64,000 bases of DNA, from positions 1 to 64,000 of the forward strand of contig JAPYMA010000262.1 in NCBI GenBank assembly GCA_035041965.1, written 5' to 3'. This stretch comes from Anisakis pegreffii. Taxonomy: Eukaryota; Nematoda; Chromadorea; Rhabditida; Anisakidae. Below the pieces are notes generated by a model, which saw nothing but the letters and a program-made list of their open reading frames with translations, ran no database searches and had not been told where the DNA came from. The translations under genes were made by a program, and so were the position numbers. This document shows positions 12,701-28,000 of this stretch, in pieces. Each line of letters starts with the position of its first letter. Positions within the stretch are counted from its first letter, which is position 1.

Positions 12701-15700
12701 AGTCTTTGACGTAACGCAGCAGAATTGAGTGCCTGTGACTGAGTAACCTGTCCATTACAATTGCTCATATTAAGAGTATTATTATTGTTATTAAGCTGCG
12801 GTATGCTGTCGACGACTCTTTGCTGTTGATTGGATAAATTTGTCGAAGAGGACAACGAGGATGCAGTTACAGCACGAGCAAGAGAAGCAGAAGTAGAAGT
12901 AGAAGACTGAGGATATGTAGTGCTGCTGTTGTTGTGTCGCTGACTGCCTTGAATTGATCGCATTATTCTATTCACTTCTTCATTGAGCATAAATGTCGCA
13001 CCACTGATCAATCGGTCTGTATTTAGTGACGACGAAAACGTTGGCGTTGATGAGCACGATGGTGTGGTTGCGATTGTGACTGATGGCGTTAGAAGTGGAG
13101 GTGCTGACGATTGTGTCTGGTGATCACTGGTCGTGTTGTTGTTGTTGCTTAGAGTTGACGATGACGACGACGCGATCTGTTGTTGCCTTGACTGCACGGA
13201 CACTTGCAAATTGTTCGTATTGTTCGAGTTCGATGCAGACAACGGTATGCCCGACTGCTGACCAAAAACAGCCGCCGAGGAGGGTTGCGATAGGAGAACG
13301 GATAAATTTTGTACAGTTTGCGATATGACAGGTGCTGGATAGGGCTGAGCGAGCGCAGCCGGCGAGACGGGACGTTGATTGCGGTTATCGTTCTTTTTCT
13401 CAGCGTTACCACCCTTGTCTTTGCGCAGTCTTGCCGTTCGCCAAAGTCGAATCATCGCAGACAATATGTCACCATTATCATCAGTGCCACGATACAGAAC
13501 ACCCTTCAATTTTAGTCTTTATCTATTGCACATGTGTTTCATGTTTGCACAATAATCTTTATATCATAAAAAATATCACAACCCTGATATCACAACTTAA
13601 ATATCACGCAAATGAATCCATTTTTTAGGGGACTATCTATAGTGCAATGAGGATTTTTGGGATGTAAATATAAAATATTTCCTTGAAAAGAGCAATCAAG
13701 TAAATCCAAAAAACGATTACGATCACGTTTGTTCAGCATCTCAAAAGAACAAAAACAAAACAAAATAAAACTCTACCGGGTAATTGGTGGTTAAAGTTGA
13801 GAATTCACTGCGCAATCGATTGAAGCTGATCTGAAATGATGAATCTGAACGAATGAAAATGAGCCATACTTCTTCTCTCAAACCATTAACAAAATTTCAC
13901 AACAACAAAACGTTCTTCCATTCAAGTGCAGAAATATTCAACTAATTAAGTCATTACAATAATAATAATAAGAATAAAACCAACGAGGCAATAGCACAGT
14001 GGGCATGTGATAAGAATGTGTTCGTTCTGCGAAATCAGAAATGAACGATGTATGCAGTCGGACGGTGTAACAACGGGCAAAGTCGATTTGCTAACTGCGT
14101 CCTCGTACTGTTTCACTTTAAGTGGCTGATAATGGAACATCGATGCGGGTGCAACACCCAATTTCGATGCTGACGACAATGCTGCTTGCTGCAGATAAAT
14201 TCACTGAATGGCCGTGCACTAACTAAATAACGTGCAAAATGCACACTGAACGTGAGAATGAAAGAAGACGTACTTGTGACACACACGCATGACGCACAAT
14301 ATGATTGTAAACTATTTTCCCATCAGTCGAACCAATACCGCAATTCTTGCAGTAATACATCAACATCAATTGATGTCTGCGCATCGCGTGATGATAGAGA
14401 CGTTCATCCTGAAATGTATCTAACCTCATAAAACTACGGAATGCTTTCAGACAGAAATTCATTTTTGAAACATCATCATTTCGCAGTTTAAATTCTCATC
14501 GAACAAGCATCAAAACGTTAGAAACCACTCGTTAATCCAAGACCGAAAGACTTCCACATTATCAACTGTTGCATCTTGTTTACAAATTACACCTATTTCT
14601 GCAGAACAAAACGATTTGGCTCATAAAAGGCAAGCAACGCCTTCCAATAACGAATGCGAAAAACGACAAATTAATAAACCCATAAACAAAACCGACTAAA
14701 ATAATAAACTTACAATAAATACGCATCGCATAAAAAAAATTCAAATCAAAAACTACATCAGATGAACAAAACAATTTAGCACATAATCAACTGAACTAAC
14801 CGAGCTGTATGTATCCGCACAACGGTAACATGCATACGTCAAACACTGTCCTGCGTTCGTGTGCTGCTGTAGATGTTGTTGCAATTGATCTTCATTAAAA
14901 GCTACCATTGAACAGTATGGACAGTTCTGTAATTGACCATGCGTTTGCATATGACGCCCATAAACCGTCTCCGATTCGTACGCTAGACAGCATAAACGAC
15001 ATATATAAACTGTTTCTTTGAGCGGTACACCAAGCACCTGAATTAAACATTCATCAGTTAGTACTGTACGCGGATGATAACACATCAATTTCAGGTAATC
15101 AATTAAACTCATCACAACAACAACAATCGACAAGAAGGCGTTGCAAAACGGAAAGTGGTACCGTACCCGTTAGTCAATAAAAATGCATAAGAGACACGAA
15201 ATGAAGCGAACCTCTTCGATGGTATTGCCAGCATCGTATCGATGCGACGCCGAATGTGCTTCGAGTGCTACATGCGTTACGAATTTAGCTGTACAGTGTG
15301 GACATACAATTTTTGGCTCTCGCTTCTTGGCCTTCTCAATACCGAGTCTGAAGCATTCTCTGAGATCATCATCACATCGTTCAATAACTCTTAAAACACA
15401 ACAGCAATAACGCCTTTTCCCACTCCTTCCTTGCTTGACTACTCAACCAAAAGATGTATCTAATAACCAACTACAAAGTTCACTAACCCTTTGCCAGCAG
15501 CCACCGCTTGCACTTCATCATCTCCCTCATCATGAATCTCTTCCAAATGCAACGATTCACTAGCTGTTATCGCATTCTCATCAACAACATCTGCATTCTG
15601 CACAACAACTCCATCATTTTGTTCTGAATCATCTGCATGACCAGTCTTTTCTCCACTATCATGAGCCGTATTTGTATTTGTCTGTTTGTCCATAACCGCC

Positions 15701-16004
15701 TATAACAACAATAACCATTCATCAACGACTGAATAAAACTCATCTGAATGATACTAATTTGATTGTGTAATCATTAAACGCTACAAATCTGGGTATACTG
15801 CATACTTCAACAATTACCCTTGCTACATCCTTTTCAAATTTAGGTTTGGACTAATTTCTACATCCTTCAAACAATCACAACTCAAAAATTTTCGGTTCGG
15901 CTCACAGAGTTCATCAATTGAAAACGTAATGTTAAAATTCTCAAAAATTCAAATGCCCACCTCATCATCTTCAATAATTTGAATGTCGTCGTCGTCGTCA
16001 TCAC

Positions 16005-16038
<34 letters not shown>

Positions 16039-19000
16039 GTTATTGTTATTATTATTACTATTATTATCATTACTGCAACTTCCTACAATTGTTGGAGCAT
16101 TTTGTTGTATCGTACCGCCGGTTGCCAGTGCTTGTACAATCGTGTGATAAGATATTTGTTGATCAGACGATACCTTAACAAAACAAAAATACTTTCAACT
16201 AAATTTTGAAAAAACACTCATCCAAAAAAAGGAAACAATCGCACACTGGTTCATCTTCACCAACGGTAATGAATGGTTCATTGAATGACCCTTATGATGT
16301 GATGAAATACAAAAAGTTATCGAAATGAATTCAATTCGCGAACAGATAGATTCACCTGTTGGCAATCATTTGGTGGTGGCATCTGAAGGATAAGGATCAC
16401 ATCACCGCTATTGCTCGGGTTGAGTTGTGACCTTCTCGCTTGTGTTGATTCGATCAGGTGCTGCATCGTTGTTTGCTGTCGTTCGTCGTTGAGTTGTGGT
16501 GGTGGAGTGGATCGTGGCGAGGTTGAGCTCGATGACGACGTTCGCTGACTTTCTTCATCTAAACTTGCTCTCATTCAGTCCAAACGTTTCACATTTCAAG
16601 TTGAATGCATATGACTAACCATATACATATCATTTTTGCAGAAATGCGATAATTTCCATGGAAGAGGATATCAAAAAAATTTTTTTACAAATTCATTTAC
16701 AAAATAACATCACGTAAATGTTCATATGAACATCGAAATGAAACGATTAGGTAAAGAAAGAGACAATCAAAATTATTCATCAAAACATACCAAATTGTTC
16801 CGCCTCACCAGCAACTTCATTCACCAATCGCTCCACAACACCGTTAACTGCCTCTTTGTTTGTTTCTTAAACAAAACAAATTATGAGATCACCGAACTAA
16901 CTAACTTATTACGGACACAAAATCGTTGCTAGACGAAAGTTGAAATTAACACTGACAGTATTTCAATTGATTATGGTGAATAAATGCCTACATATCACAA
17001 TCAATGAAATAGACAAACAAAAGGTCTGTAATGGTATTATTAGCAACCATTTGGGATATTGATTCTGGGCAAAGTTGCATGAGAGCGTTCGCAAATGGGT
17101 GCTGTTTGTGAGTTATCGCTTTCCATGCGCACATTTGCCAGGAAAGTGTTCGGTACGGGCATTGACTGCGAAACGATTGACTGCGTTGCCGACATCGTTT
17201 CGGACAGCACTGAAACGACATCATATTAGTAGATAGAACTTTGAAGCTGCATTTTCACTGCAACATTCTCTACCAATTACCACATCAATCTCAAAATGCA
17301 AAAACATTTCAGCAAACTCTCAACTTCAATACAATCAATTCGCATAAATTCATAAGAACTCCATTCATCAATCCTTTGAATTGAACACTTCCCTAACAAC
17401 AGCATATCCTCCTCTTCCGTTAAACTCCTTGAAGTATTATTGAAAAAAACGTCGTTCATTAAAAACAACAAAAAATTTGCCTAAATTTATGGCCTAAGGC
17501 ACACAGATTTTATTTTCTCTTCCTGATAAAACCTCGAACCAAACTGATTGATCATCGACAGCGGAGAACAACAATTCAATCAATGAACGAAAAAAAGAAA
17601 GAAAATGAAAAAACCTTTCTGCTGATTTTGAGTGTTCTCGGATGATTGTTGGTTCGATTGCTGTTCAGATCCTTGATGAACGTCTATGAAGATAACATCA
17701 TCTTCATCGTCTTCATTCTCTTGTTTGACGTGATTCAAATTTTGTTGATTGACAGCACTGCACTCTGACTGTGTCAGTGATGAATTATTGTTTATTGATG
17801 TTTTCTGAAATACCATTCGAAATGAAGCAATACACTGATCACTCAGCAACAATCACGTGAAAAAACATTACCTATTTGCTCTAAATTTATTCGAAATGGC
17901 TTACAACTCAACTTTTGACGGCAACACTCATCGTCAGTGCAGAACTAAGCGAACAAGGAAACAATACTGAACAGAGCTATGAAATGCGTGTATGAGTGTA
18001 AAGCATTCACACTGACTCAATCAATCGGTCACTCTTCCAGGATCTTTCTTCAGGCGCACGGTGTGAATAGCTTTTAACGAAACACTCATAAGTAAGATTA
18101 TGTTGTTCACAAAAGATTACCTACGCACTCAGAAATATTATGACGATGATGTTCAACGTTCGAACATTATGTTGGTTACCTTTAGGAGTATCGTTTTAAA
18201 TCAATATATCTCATTAAGCACATAATACTCTTCTGTCAACAACACAACCTTATTGTTTCAGTATTTCACTTGATTCGAAATAATTACACAATACAACTTA
18301 TGAACAGTGCGCATCAAGCGGCAAAATTTATAAATATCATCGGTCAACGATAATAAAACGCGAACAATTTCGGAAACTGCATACCGACTGCGCGACCGAT
18401 GGTGCGTTGTTTAGTGAAGATGACGCAGTACGTGACGAGGACAGACGCGATTTATGGTTCAGATCAATTTCACGGCGATCACCTGGACGAGCAAGTCGAT
18501 GAACACCGGCGTGTGTATATCGCTGCTGCTTCTGATAATTTCATTTTGTTATAATACATATCAAACAAACGATAATCTATCAACTGAGTTGGGCAAATCT
18601 GAATCATTGGAAGTGATGTACAAGTGATATGAATACTAGGGAATATTTGTTTCCGCGAAAAAACAGAAAAGAAAACAAACCTCTTGAGAAATTTTTCATG
18701 AACAGAAAAATCTTTTTATAAAAAGAAAACGAAATTTCTTATGAAAAAACAGAAAAAAACTTGAAAGGAATGTTGGTTCAAAAAAACCAAAAAATTGGCA
18801 ACAAACCGATGCGAGATATTTGTTGCAAAGAAGACAAAAATCGCCCACAAAATTGAGATGAGTCTTGAAATGTTTCTCATATTCACGCTCCGAGAACTCG
18901 TCGCGTGCACCGCACGCACACTGAATTCGAAGATTACAGATGTGTTCCGAGTAGTCACCGTGAGTGAAGAATTTCTTCGGACATGCCGAACATCCAAATC

Positions 19001-22000
19001 TGAACATTACACCAAATAAATTCACTTTTCTTAACGCAACAAAGAGGCAAATTCGAAAACATTACTATGCAATCAGCTGTGACAATTGATAATTAATGTA
19101 ATTAATTGTTAGAGTGGAAAAATATAAATAACAGTGGAACATGAATGAAACATTCGAATTATTGATAGTGTTATGGACCTTTCATAGAGATGATTGTGTT
19201 GCTTCTTACGATGTTTCTTCAGGTCATCCGGTTGAATTGTACGGCCGTTATTGCAAATAAAGCAACGATCCACTGTATTGCACATATAAATGATATGTCG
19301 AAATATTTGCTCTTCAATGCGACGAAGTGTTTGCGACGAATCGCTCTTCAGACACGTATAACACAGCGAACAGATCATCGTTACTTCCTCAAAATTCGTT
19401 CATCATTTTTATTGTTTGATGAGCACTGATCAAGTTCATCATTCCATGCGAAAAGCTTTTTAAAATCACTTTCACCAAGTTTGACCGAACAATCTATTCA
19501 GTGCAATATTTCATAAAATGAAATGTAACCAAGCACACGTTGTCAATGAACGGCATTAACTGAATCACCTGTCCAGAAACAGTTCGACGTGAGTGCTTTG
19601 CAATGACGTGCTGGAAGAGTTCTTCATGAGAGGTAACTTCATGCGTGACACGTTCCATCTGACATACAGGACAATCCTTCCATTGCTCTTCATGCTTCCT
19701 CAAATGAGCATCTCGCGTTCCGATCGTTGCAAACACTCCTTCACACAGCAAACAGTATGGAAGCTGAAAGTGGCGTTCCATAATCACGTGCATATTACAA
19801 TGAAAGTTGTGAATCAAGATCGATAATGAGAAGAGAATCACATCCCAAAGCTCAGTACACAACTCATTTCTCAGAGCTAAGCAAAAAATGACTTCTTCTT
19901 GTTATGGTGCCGTTCGACCACTCCCACACATTTCGTTAGTTTGTGTGTTAATTCTCATCAACTTGTAATTTAAAAAGAAAAGAGAAGAAAGTAGCAATAA
20001 AACGAACTTTAGGTTCGTTGAACAAGTTTTGTTGCAAGGTATTCGAAGATGACTGAATCACTGAAGCATCTTGATTTGATGACGATGATTCTTGTGGTAC
20101 AACGGCTGACTGTGTAAGCACCATTTGTTGTAGTGGCATACTCAGAGCACTCGACCCCAAACGCTTCCTTTTGCACGCTTCTGACAACGACATCTTTTTC
20201 CAGATCAAACGCGGTAGCAACTGAAATAGAATCGCACTGAGTGTTTTAACATCACGATAAGATGATATGTCATCAATCATTATCACATCACGCTATATTC
20301 TACAACTAATACAGCTTTTAATAACAACACTACCCGTCTTTCGTACACTGTGAAGAATGCTGCATTTGTTAATTACCTTGCTCTGGTTCCCGAATTTCAT
20401 AAGTCATTCTTCATACAAATACAACTTTTACATCATACGAAGCAGTTATGAAGTAATGCTTTCTTCTAATGGCTTATGAAATTCATGAATTTTGACAAAC
20501 AGACGAATTGAATGCACCTTGTGCGTTTCGCGATCCAGTTTCACATGCTCCAAATGCATGTGTGCAATGTGCTTATAGTATCGTCCGGGAGTGGAGAAGA
20601 TGAAATGGCAAAATGGACAAAACGGTAAATGTTCACCATCATTCGCTGAAAACACAATCGTGTCAACATCAAGAAATATATTTATCATTCGCATAAATCG
20701 CAGTATGAAGAAATGACAGCTGATTCATAAAACCTGACTCTTTTTCAATATAACAATGCGTATTGCGTCAGTGATAGATGACTGAAGTTTTTTTTTTTGT
20801 TAAAGAAAAAATTACTTTTATGTGCCCACGGAGGACAAGTTGCTTTATGCAGATTCAATGGTGTCTTCTCACTGAACGCCTCTCCACACATCTCACAATA
20901 GAACAAATGATTTGCCACTAAATGATTCGCAAACTCGAGTATTGATGGTTGATTGACCTTAAATTAAATTAAATCAGATTACATATCAACTGAATCGAAT
21001 ACTCCCATTCTGATCTCCTAACATAAATATTCATTATTCTCACAACGTCATTCAATACAAGTTTCTCATCGTCAATTTAATCGTTTTCCTAAAGTCACCC
21101 CTCCACAATTCCCATAACCAATATTAACAAAACGATGAACTTTTTCAAAAAACAAATGCTCACGCAACTAATATATTACAACAACAAACCGTTCCAAATG
21201 CTTCCACGAATTCTACAATTCTCAAATTTGCAATAAAAATTACAAACAAACAAACGATAGAATGATATCGTTGTTAATCAATGGACGAGTTAAAAACATA
21301 TCAAAAAGAATTCAATACGTACACCGCAGATTTCACATCTGACTGTTGTTTGATCTTGTGGTTGAACGTTGGTCACCACATTAATACCGTTTCTTATCTC
21401 ACCAGTACGTTCATCCACCTAAATACGCTCCAGTACATTTCCTCTTCAATCATTTCTTTCAAAAATCGCGCAATGACTATGACCGTGTATGCGTTATATA
21501 TAAGGTGCGTTAGTTATGGTAATAAGATCAGTTGAAGAGGGAAACAAATAAAGTTTAACCTCAACAATGCGTGAAGATGAGCCGGCACAAACTGACGACG
21601 AACTCGATTGCTGGATTATCGGACCACCTGAAAACAATAAAGTTTTCCACCATTACCCTTCTGCAGGTTCCATTTCCAGAAAAAAGTTTATGTAAACATT
21701 CAACAAAGAAAAGTACATTCCCTTTAAAGTTATGACCAAATTATTTTTTGAACTGACATGAAGGAACAAAAATTAAAAGACGGCAAGAGAACAATAATAA
21801 TAAATTTGGACAAGTGAATATTTCTCTGAATCAAGATGAGATGAATGAAAGTGTATCAAACGCACTGCTATAAAGTGTACGATATCGCTGCGGTGAAGGC
21901 ATTTTGAAGTCACCATCTCTTGTTAGATTCAATTTGACATTCGTCACTTCTGTCAACGTTGCCACTTTCCTAACCGCCCCCGTCCACTCAATAATACCAA

Positions 22001-25000
22001 TATCTTTATTTGCTTCTAAACACATCAAGATTAAAAACAATAATCTCATGCGATCGTTCAACAATATCGTCTGAACACAAATCACTGCTCCATTCACAAT
22101 TATGATCAAAAATTTTTCGACTGACATGAACAAAAACACTAAGAAGGCCAGAGAATGACAATAAATTTGGACAACTGAATATTTCTCTAAATATTTTGAA
22201 GTCACCAATTTTTCAAAAAACTTCATATGATCAGATCAACTCTCAGTTCACCAGAGTAGAAATTAAAGAAGTGATATCGAATCAACTGATCAGCACTTAT
22301 CGTTGTTAACGATTATATTAACTACCTACTCATTTCAATGAATTCAACTATACGATTCTAAAGGTACTAACAAAATCACTAATAACCACGAAATCAAATT
22401 AAAATATTGAAACACAATACCAGGAGGACTGAACGGTGCAAATATGCCGTGATCTAATGCAAGATGTCTTCGCAGTGACACTATCGAGCAGCATGTATTC
22501 GCACATTTTGGACACGAAACTCTTGTGTTGGGCGTTGATTGAGCATATGTCAAGCGCATTACCTTAAGCAAATTAACAGATCAATGTCACTTCATGTCGA
22601 TGGCAAAACAAATCCCTCTTCCTCAGCGATTATCATCAATAAGACATCAAAAACAATCAACCTAATTATTTTCAACCATGAATGTCTTCATTCTAAACTT
22701 CATTCAATGCAACCAACCTTCATTCAACAAACAAATTAATCAAAACTGAACCAAAATTCTAGGAAAGTGAGTCTCGCTCTCACAGCACAGATGTTATTTG
22801 AATACGTAATATCTAGATTATTATGAACGTATTATAACGAAACAAAACAGAATCACTAACAATATTCTCATCATTAAAATCGATCGTTTTCTGCGGATCT
22901 CGATGCACTAAATTCTTCTGCAGACACACTCTGATATGCATCAGTGCGCTCTTCTTACCCAAACGCAGCATATGACATGTCATGCACATATATACGCTAA
23001 AATGGATTGCAGTCATTGGTAGTTAAATGCTTGCAGTCAATCATAAAATTCATTGGTATGATTAGCACAAGGTTCGACTTATCCTTTAGGAGCGTTCGTT
23101 TTCACTCATCTGACTGACTCATTCAAGTCCCACATTGGCTTTTTATGAGAAATGGATAAATCCATAACAAAAGTTTATGGAAGAAATTTTGAACACTGGA
23201 CGAGTGGATCGAATGTGATTATCGGCACTTTAAAAAAAACTAAACACTATGCATAATATTCACATCGAACCACTTTTTCTAATTTGAAACACAAAAGAAC
23301 AGTGAAACGAATGATTAAAAAAAAATTCAACGAGATATCCATCGATCCCTTAAAAGATCGTTGTTTACATTTCTTTAAACTTGATAAAACAGAACAATAT
23401 GTTGACAACGGCTCAACACAGAAGTGAAAGAAAAAGGATGTTCAATTTGCAAAGCACTCGCCCAAAAGAAACGAACCAGTCAGTGATGATCGCTCCTTTG
23501 ATGGTGTCGTGAATTGGTGCAAAAGAACTGCCCACATACAAATGACCAATCGGTGTGAATTTTTGTGTTAACGAATTAATGAAAGAATTATTGTCGCCGA
23601 ACGAAACTTGCGGCATCTGAAGTGCGAGCTGTGATGAGCGATCCAACCACGAAACACATGTGCACAGATCGGTGGGTTTACAGCCCGACTTGAACTGAAA
23701 CACACAAAACCAACTTAAACAGCCTTACGTTTTGCTTTGCTACAAGCCAGGTTCAGCCAGCTGTTTTTTCAATCGGTGTTGTACCACCTTACCCTGATAA
23801 TGGCCTTAGCGCCGAAACGTTGTGCTCTGTCAATATTCCCCGCTGCCATACTACTATCAACACCAGTATCATCGATCCAGTATCAACATCACCCTCATTG
23901 CAGTAGCTCACCAAACAAGGAACCAAGGTAACTTTCCAATCTCTTTGTGCTTTCCAATGCACAAAACTAACAATCCGGCTAATGTACTTCTCCGAATCAT
24001 CTGACGCGAATATACCAACAAACCAATTCAACAAATACACAACAATTATCCATATTGATAATCCCACGACTGTTAATATTCATGAGCTCGTTGATGTTCT
24101 TTTAATATTCACGTTTAATGATTCGGAACATGAATCTTTATCGAATGGAAGTCAGCCAATAAATACATTTCACATTTCCAAAATTCAACATTACAAATAA
24201 TTCAGGTCTGTCCTCGAAACAACACAACAGCAAATGTATAATGCGAATGTGAACACATCCAAATGACAACAAAATTCACTAACCCTTTCCAACTGTCGAC
24301 AGTGAATGCATCGGTCACCCTCACCGGTTTTCTTCTTTTTAACGAAATTCGCGTTCATTTTTTTCCTCTTGTTTTTATCGTCGTCCAACGCTTTCTTCTC
24401 GAGGCGTTTCTTCTTGACCGTATCGCGAGTATTGATCACATCTTCATCACTCGACACCTAAACTGATTGATTGCTGATTGGAAGCAACGCAACAAAAATC
24501 AGAAAATCAAAATCAAAAACGATTAAAATCACAAAAACCGAACAGATATATATGCAAAAGTAAGCTACCTCCTCATTGACACGATTTGGCACAGACAATT
24601 CACAGTACGGTCCAAGGACACGGTCCATTTCGCATCCCATTCTTGCGAAGTCATTGTGCATCCACGAAGGAGGTGTCAAAGTAGAACTGCCGATCACTGG
24701 TATCATCGAGTACTGATTATCGCCGAGATGTGTTAATAAGTGTTCTCTGCAACTGATAACTTTTAAAAAACTTTCATTCTTCCATCAACGCGCAACAACA
24801 TCAGATTCATTTGCTGAAGAGTGCAACACCTGTAGACGTTCAGATGTATCAGAAGTCAAAAAATCAAACATCAAAAATAATTCTGTTGGATATATTCAGT
24901 GAAAAAGTAATATATTCAATAAGAAACTTAGTGAACGAACATAATAAATTGAACAAACTAAACAATTAACACTACACTAACCTGTACAATAAATCTGAGA

Positions 25001-28000
25001 AGAAGAATCTAGGGCATAAATGACATTTGAGTTTCGGTAATCCATGATCAGCTCCATGCTGTTCAATATCAGAGACAGTTGTGAATTGCTGATTACAAAC
25101 TGAACACGAAATGGGTATGGAGCGTTTCAGAGGCAAACCACGGATCGTCACATGCACAACGCCATTCGGTTGTTCCGCAAAGTAGACCAAACAAGAGACG
25201 AGATTATCACAATTGTGAACTTTCTGAATGAATCAAACAATTTGAATACATCAATCTTTTTTTTTCAAAAAGTACACCAGCAATGAATATCCATCCAACG
25301 CTCACTCTTCTCCTCTTCAGTAGGAACGACGCACTACTCAAATAAAAACTCACAATAATGCGAACGAAATTCATCATAAAAACGTTCACAACCGTCAATG
25401 GAATAAACGAATTGATAAGTATTACAGCTGAGGTAATCACTGCCATTCAACGTACCATTAACGAGGCTAATCTCTTTGTTGATGAAACTTGACGATTGGC
25501 TGGCAACGGCATTTGTAAATTACATTCAGCACAAACCAGTGTATGCATCACAAACTTCATCGCAAACTACAACGTTACACTGGTTAACACTGAACAACTA
25601 TTCCGTTGATTTTGTATTCATTTCGAAACTAACTTCGGCAATTATTTTAAAATACGAACATATATGCTCTGTTACAAAATGATTACTTCATTAGTACCTG
25701 TTTATTTGCCGTTAATAAGCCAACTGTGTATGAAGCAAACTCTTGGCATGGATGTTTCTTCAAGAATTCCAACGATGAGAATGCCTCGAAACACAAATGA
25801 CATGCGTAGAAACGTGCACTGTGATGATTTTGGATCAGATGTAACTGCAATAAGCAATCTGTTAGCACACTTCCATACATTTCAAAAAGATTGTTTCCGT
25901 TGTTATCAAACCAAATGAAACTAATCCACTGTTTGTTTCATTGCACAGTTCAGATGAATTTTAAAATGCAATTCTGATTCGTAGCCATACTCCTCACCCA
26001 ATGCATTAACTCACAAACAATGAAGTTAGATTAATCAATCAATCAATCAATTCCTCAATAACTATCGTGCCTAAACACTATTCAATAGACTGAATGGAGA
26101 ATACCACTCACTGTGAACACGAATCAAAATGAAATATCTGAAAATGTTCACCTGAAAGGCGTCTGCTCCAGCCAAAGTGACTTTTTGAGGACATAAATGA
26201 CACCTGAATACACCGAAATTCAGCTTGTTATACGCTTCCGAATCACTGACTGCACGAGACGAATGGAAGCGTATTTCGCATGATGGCATTGATGTTTTCA
26301 CTGCATGACTTCCATCTGCTATTGGTTCATCTGAAATGCAACGAATTTTAATTGATTTCAATCTATAACGCACTAACTTTCTGAACTTCCACCACCCTTA
26401 AATCACTGCAACTCAAATTTTGCTTTTTACAAAAACTTCGCAATCTCTGCGCAGACGAGAATCTCTTTCAATGAAATGAAAATATACTACTGGGTGATAA
26501 GACGGTATGATTTGCTTTAGCATAATGAGTGCTGCAAATATTTACCATCTTTGCTCACACTATCCATCACATCCATGTTACATTGTTCATTGCCTTGTTT
26601 AACTTCTCCGGTAATATCACGAACTGCACCTTCAACTTCGTTCACGTCGTCGGTTCTATGACGAATGCTCGCATCATTCTGATCCGGTTTCTGTATCAAT
26701 CAAATCTTATCAGAGTCTATCACGACAAATGAAATATTTACAATACTATCTTCTTTTATAATACATAAAATATTCATCTTTTATTTATAATAATACGTAA
26801 ACACGGAATATTTATAATACGTAAACACAACCGTATTCGCACCTCAACAACACTGATCTATGTGTTTTTCAAGTCAAACTTCTGCATTCTCAATGGGATG
26901 TAAATGCGTGTCAACAACGAAAGAAGTGCATCGAAACTTGCCCATAAAATTCTCGATACGTAACTAAAAACAACGACAAGAAATACAACTGCTCTCAGAA
27001 GGCTCACCTCTGGACACAACCCTCTCTCGCACCCCGCCACTCTTTCGGCTTCCTTCACCTCCTTGCGTGCCTCCATCTCCCATCTCAACCGTTCACTCTC
27101 ACTCAGCCTATTCCACTAAAATGCGATTAAGAACTTCATTTCAATAATTTGCAATCCGACATCAATTGAGAACATTCGCATAAGTTGAATAAAATGTGTT
27201 TTGATGAACAACATTTGCAGGAAATTAATAAAATTCATTCCATATCGATCACAATTCACCAAAACCTATACAATAAACCAGAAATCTGAATGCATTAAAT
27301 AATCTCTGAACAATGCTTTTATTCTCAATGAGTGAATTAACTCAGAAACATCTCATTTGAAATTATACATTCGATGAATGAGACAAAATTCAAGATGAAA
27401 ACTCCAGAATTTTTTGTCAGAGACGCAAAGATACATCAATCAGTGCAACGCGACACGAAAACTAACGGCATGTCTCAGAAGTTGTACGTCAAATGTGGTT
27501 TCATCATCTGTCTCACCGCGAACCACTTCATCTTCATTAATTCGTGAGCTGGAATATGACGGGAATAAAACGATTGAGTTCAGTGATCAAACACAAATCG
27601 AGATCAAATACAAGCTACATCATTCCGTCGAAAAGATGAATTCATGACGTAATTGTGGGTAACCAATAAAGGGGATGATGGGTTGATGAATTGCAACAAC
27701 CAACCGAAACGATTTGATGAATGCGTCGGGACATATACGAACCAACAGTCTAAATCCTCCACAAGCCACAGGCAATTTCTCATCAAAGTTGTAATTTCGT
27801 GCGTTCGATTTCCGTGATGCATTCGCAGCGACACGTGCATAACCAAACAAACTGTCAAAATTCCAAGAGTCCTGCAAGCAATTTTTCAACGATACATCAC
27901 AAATTTAAGCCATACATTTGCAAATCTGCAAACGTTCACTACAAAACCAATAAAAGCAAACAGTGTGAGAATGATCTTCCTTTCAGAAATATATGGACAA

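Noticed and set aside
27008..27115. A genuine HMG box in the zinc-finger protein
   Set aside because: Only a short helix-3-like stretch (WNRLSESERLRWEMEA) is seen. The preceding exon does not supply the first two helices.
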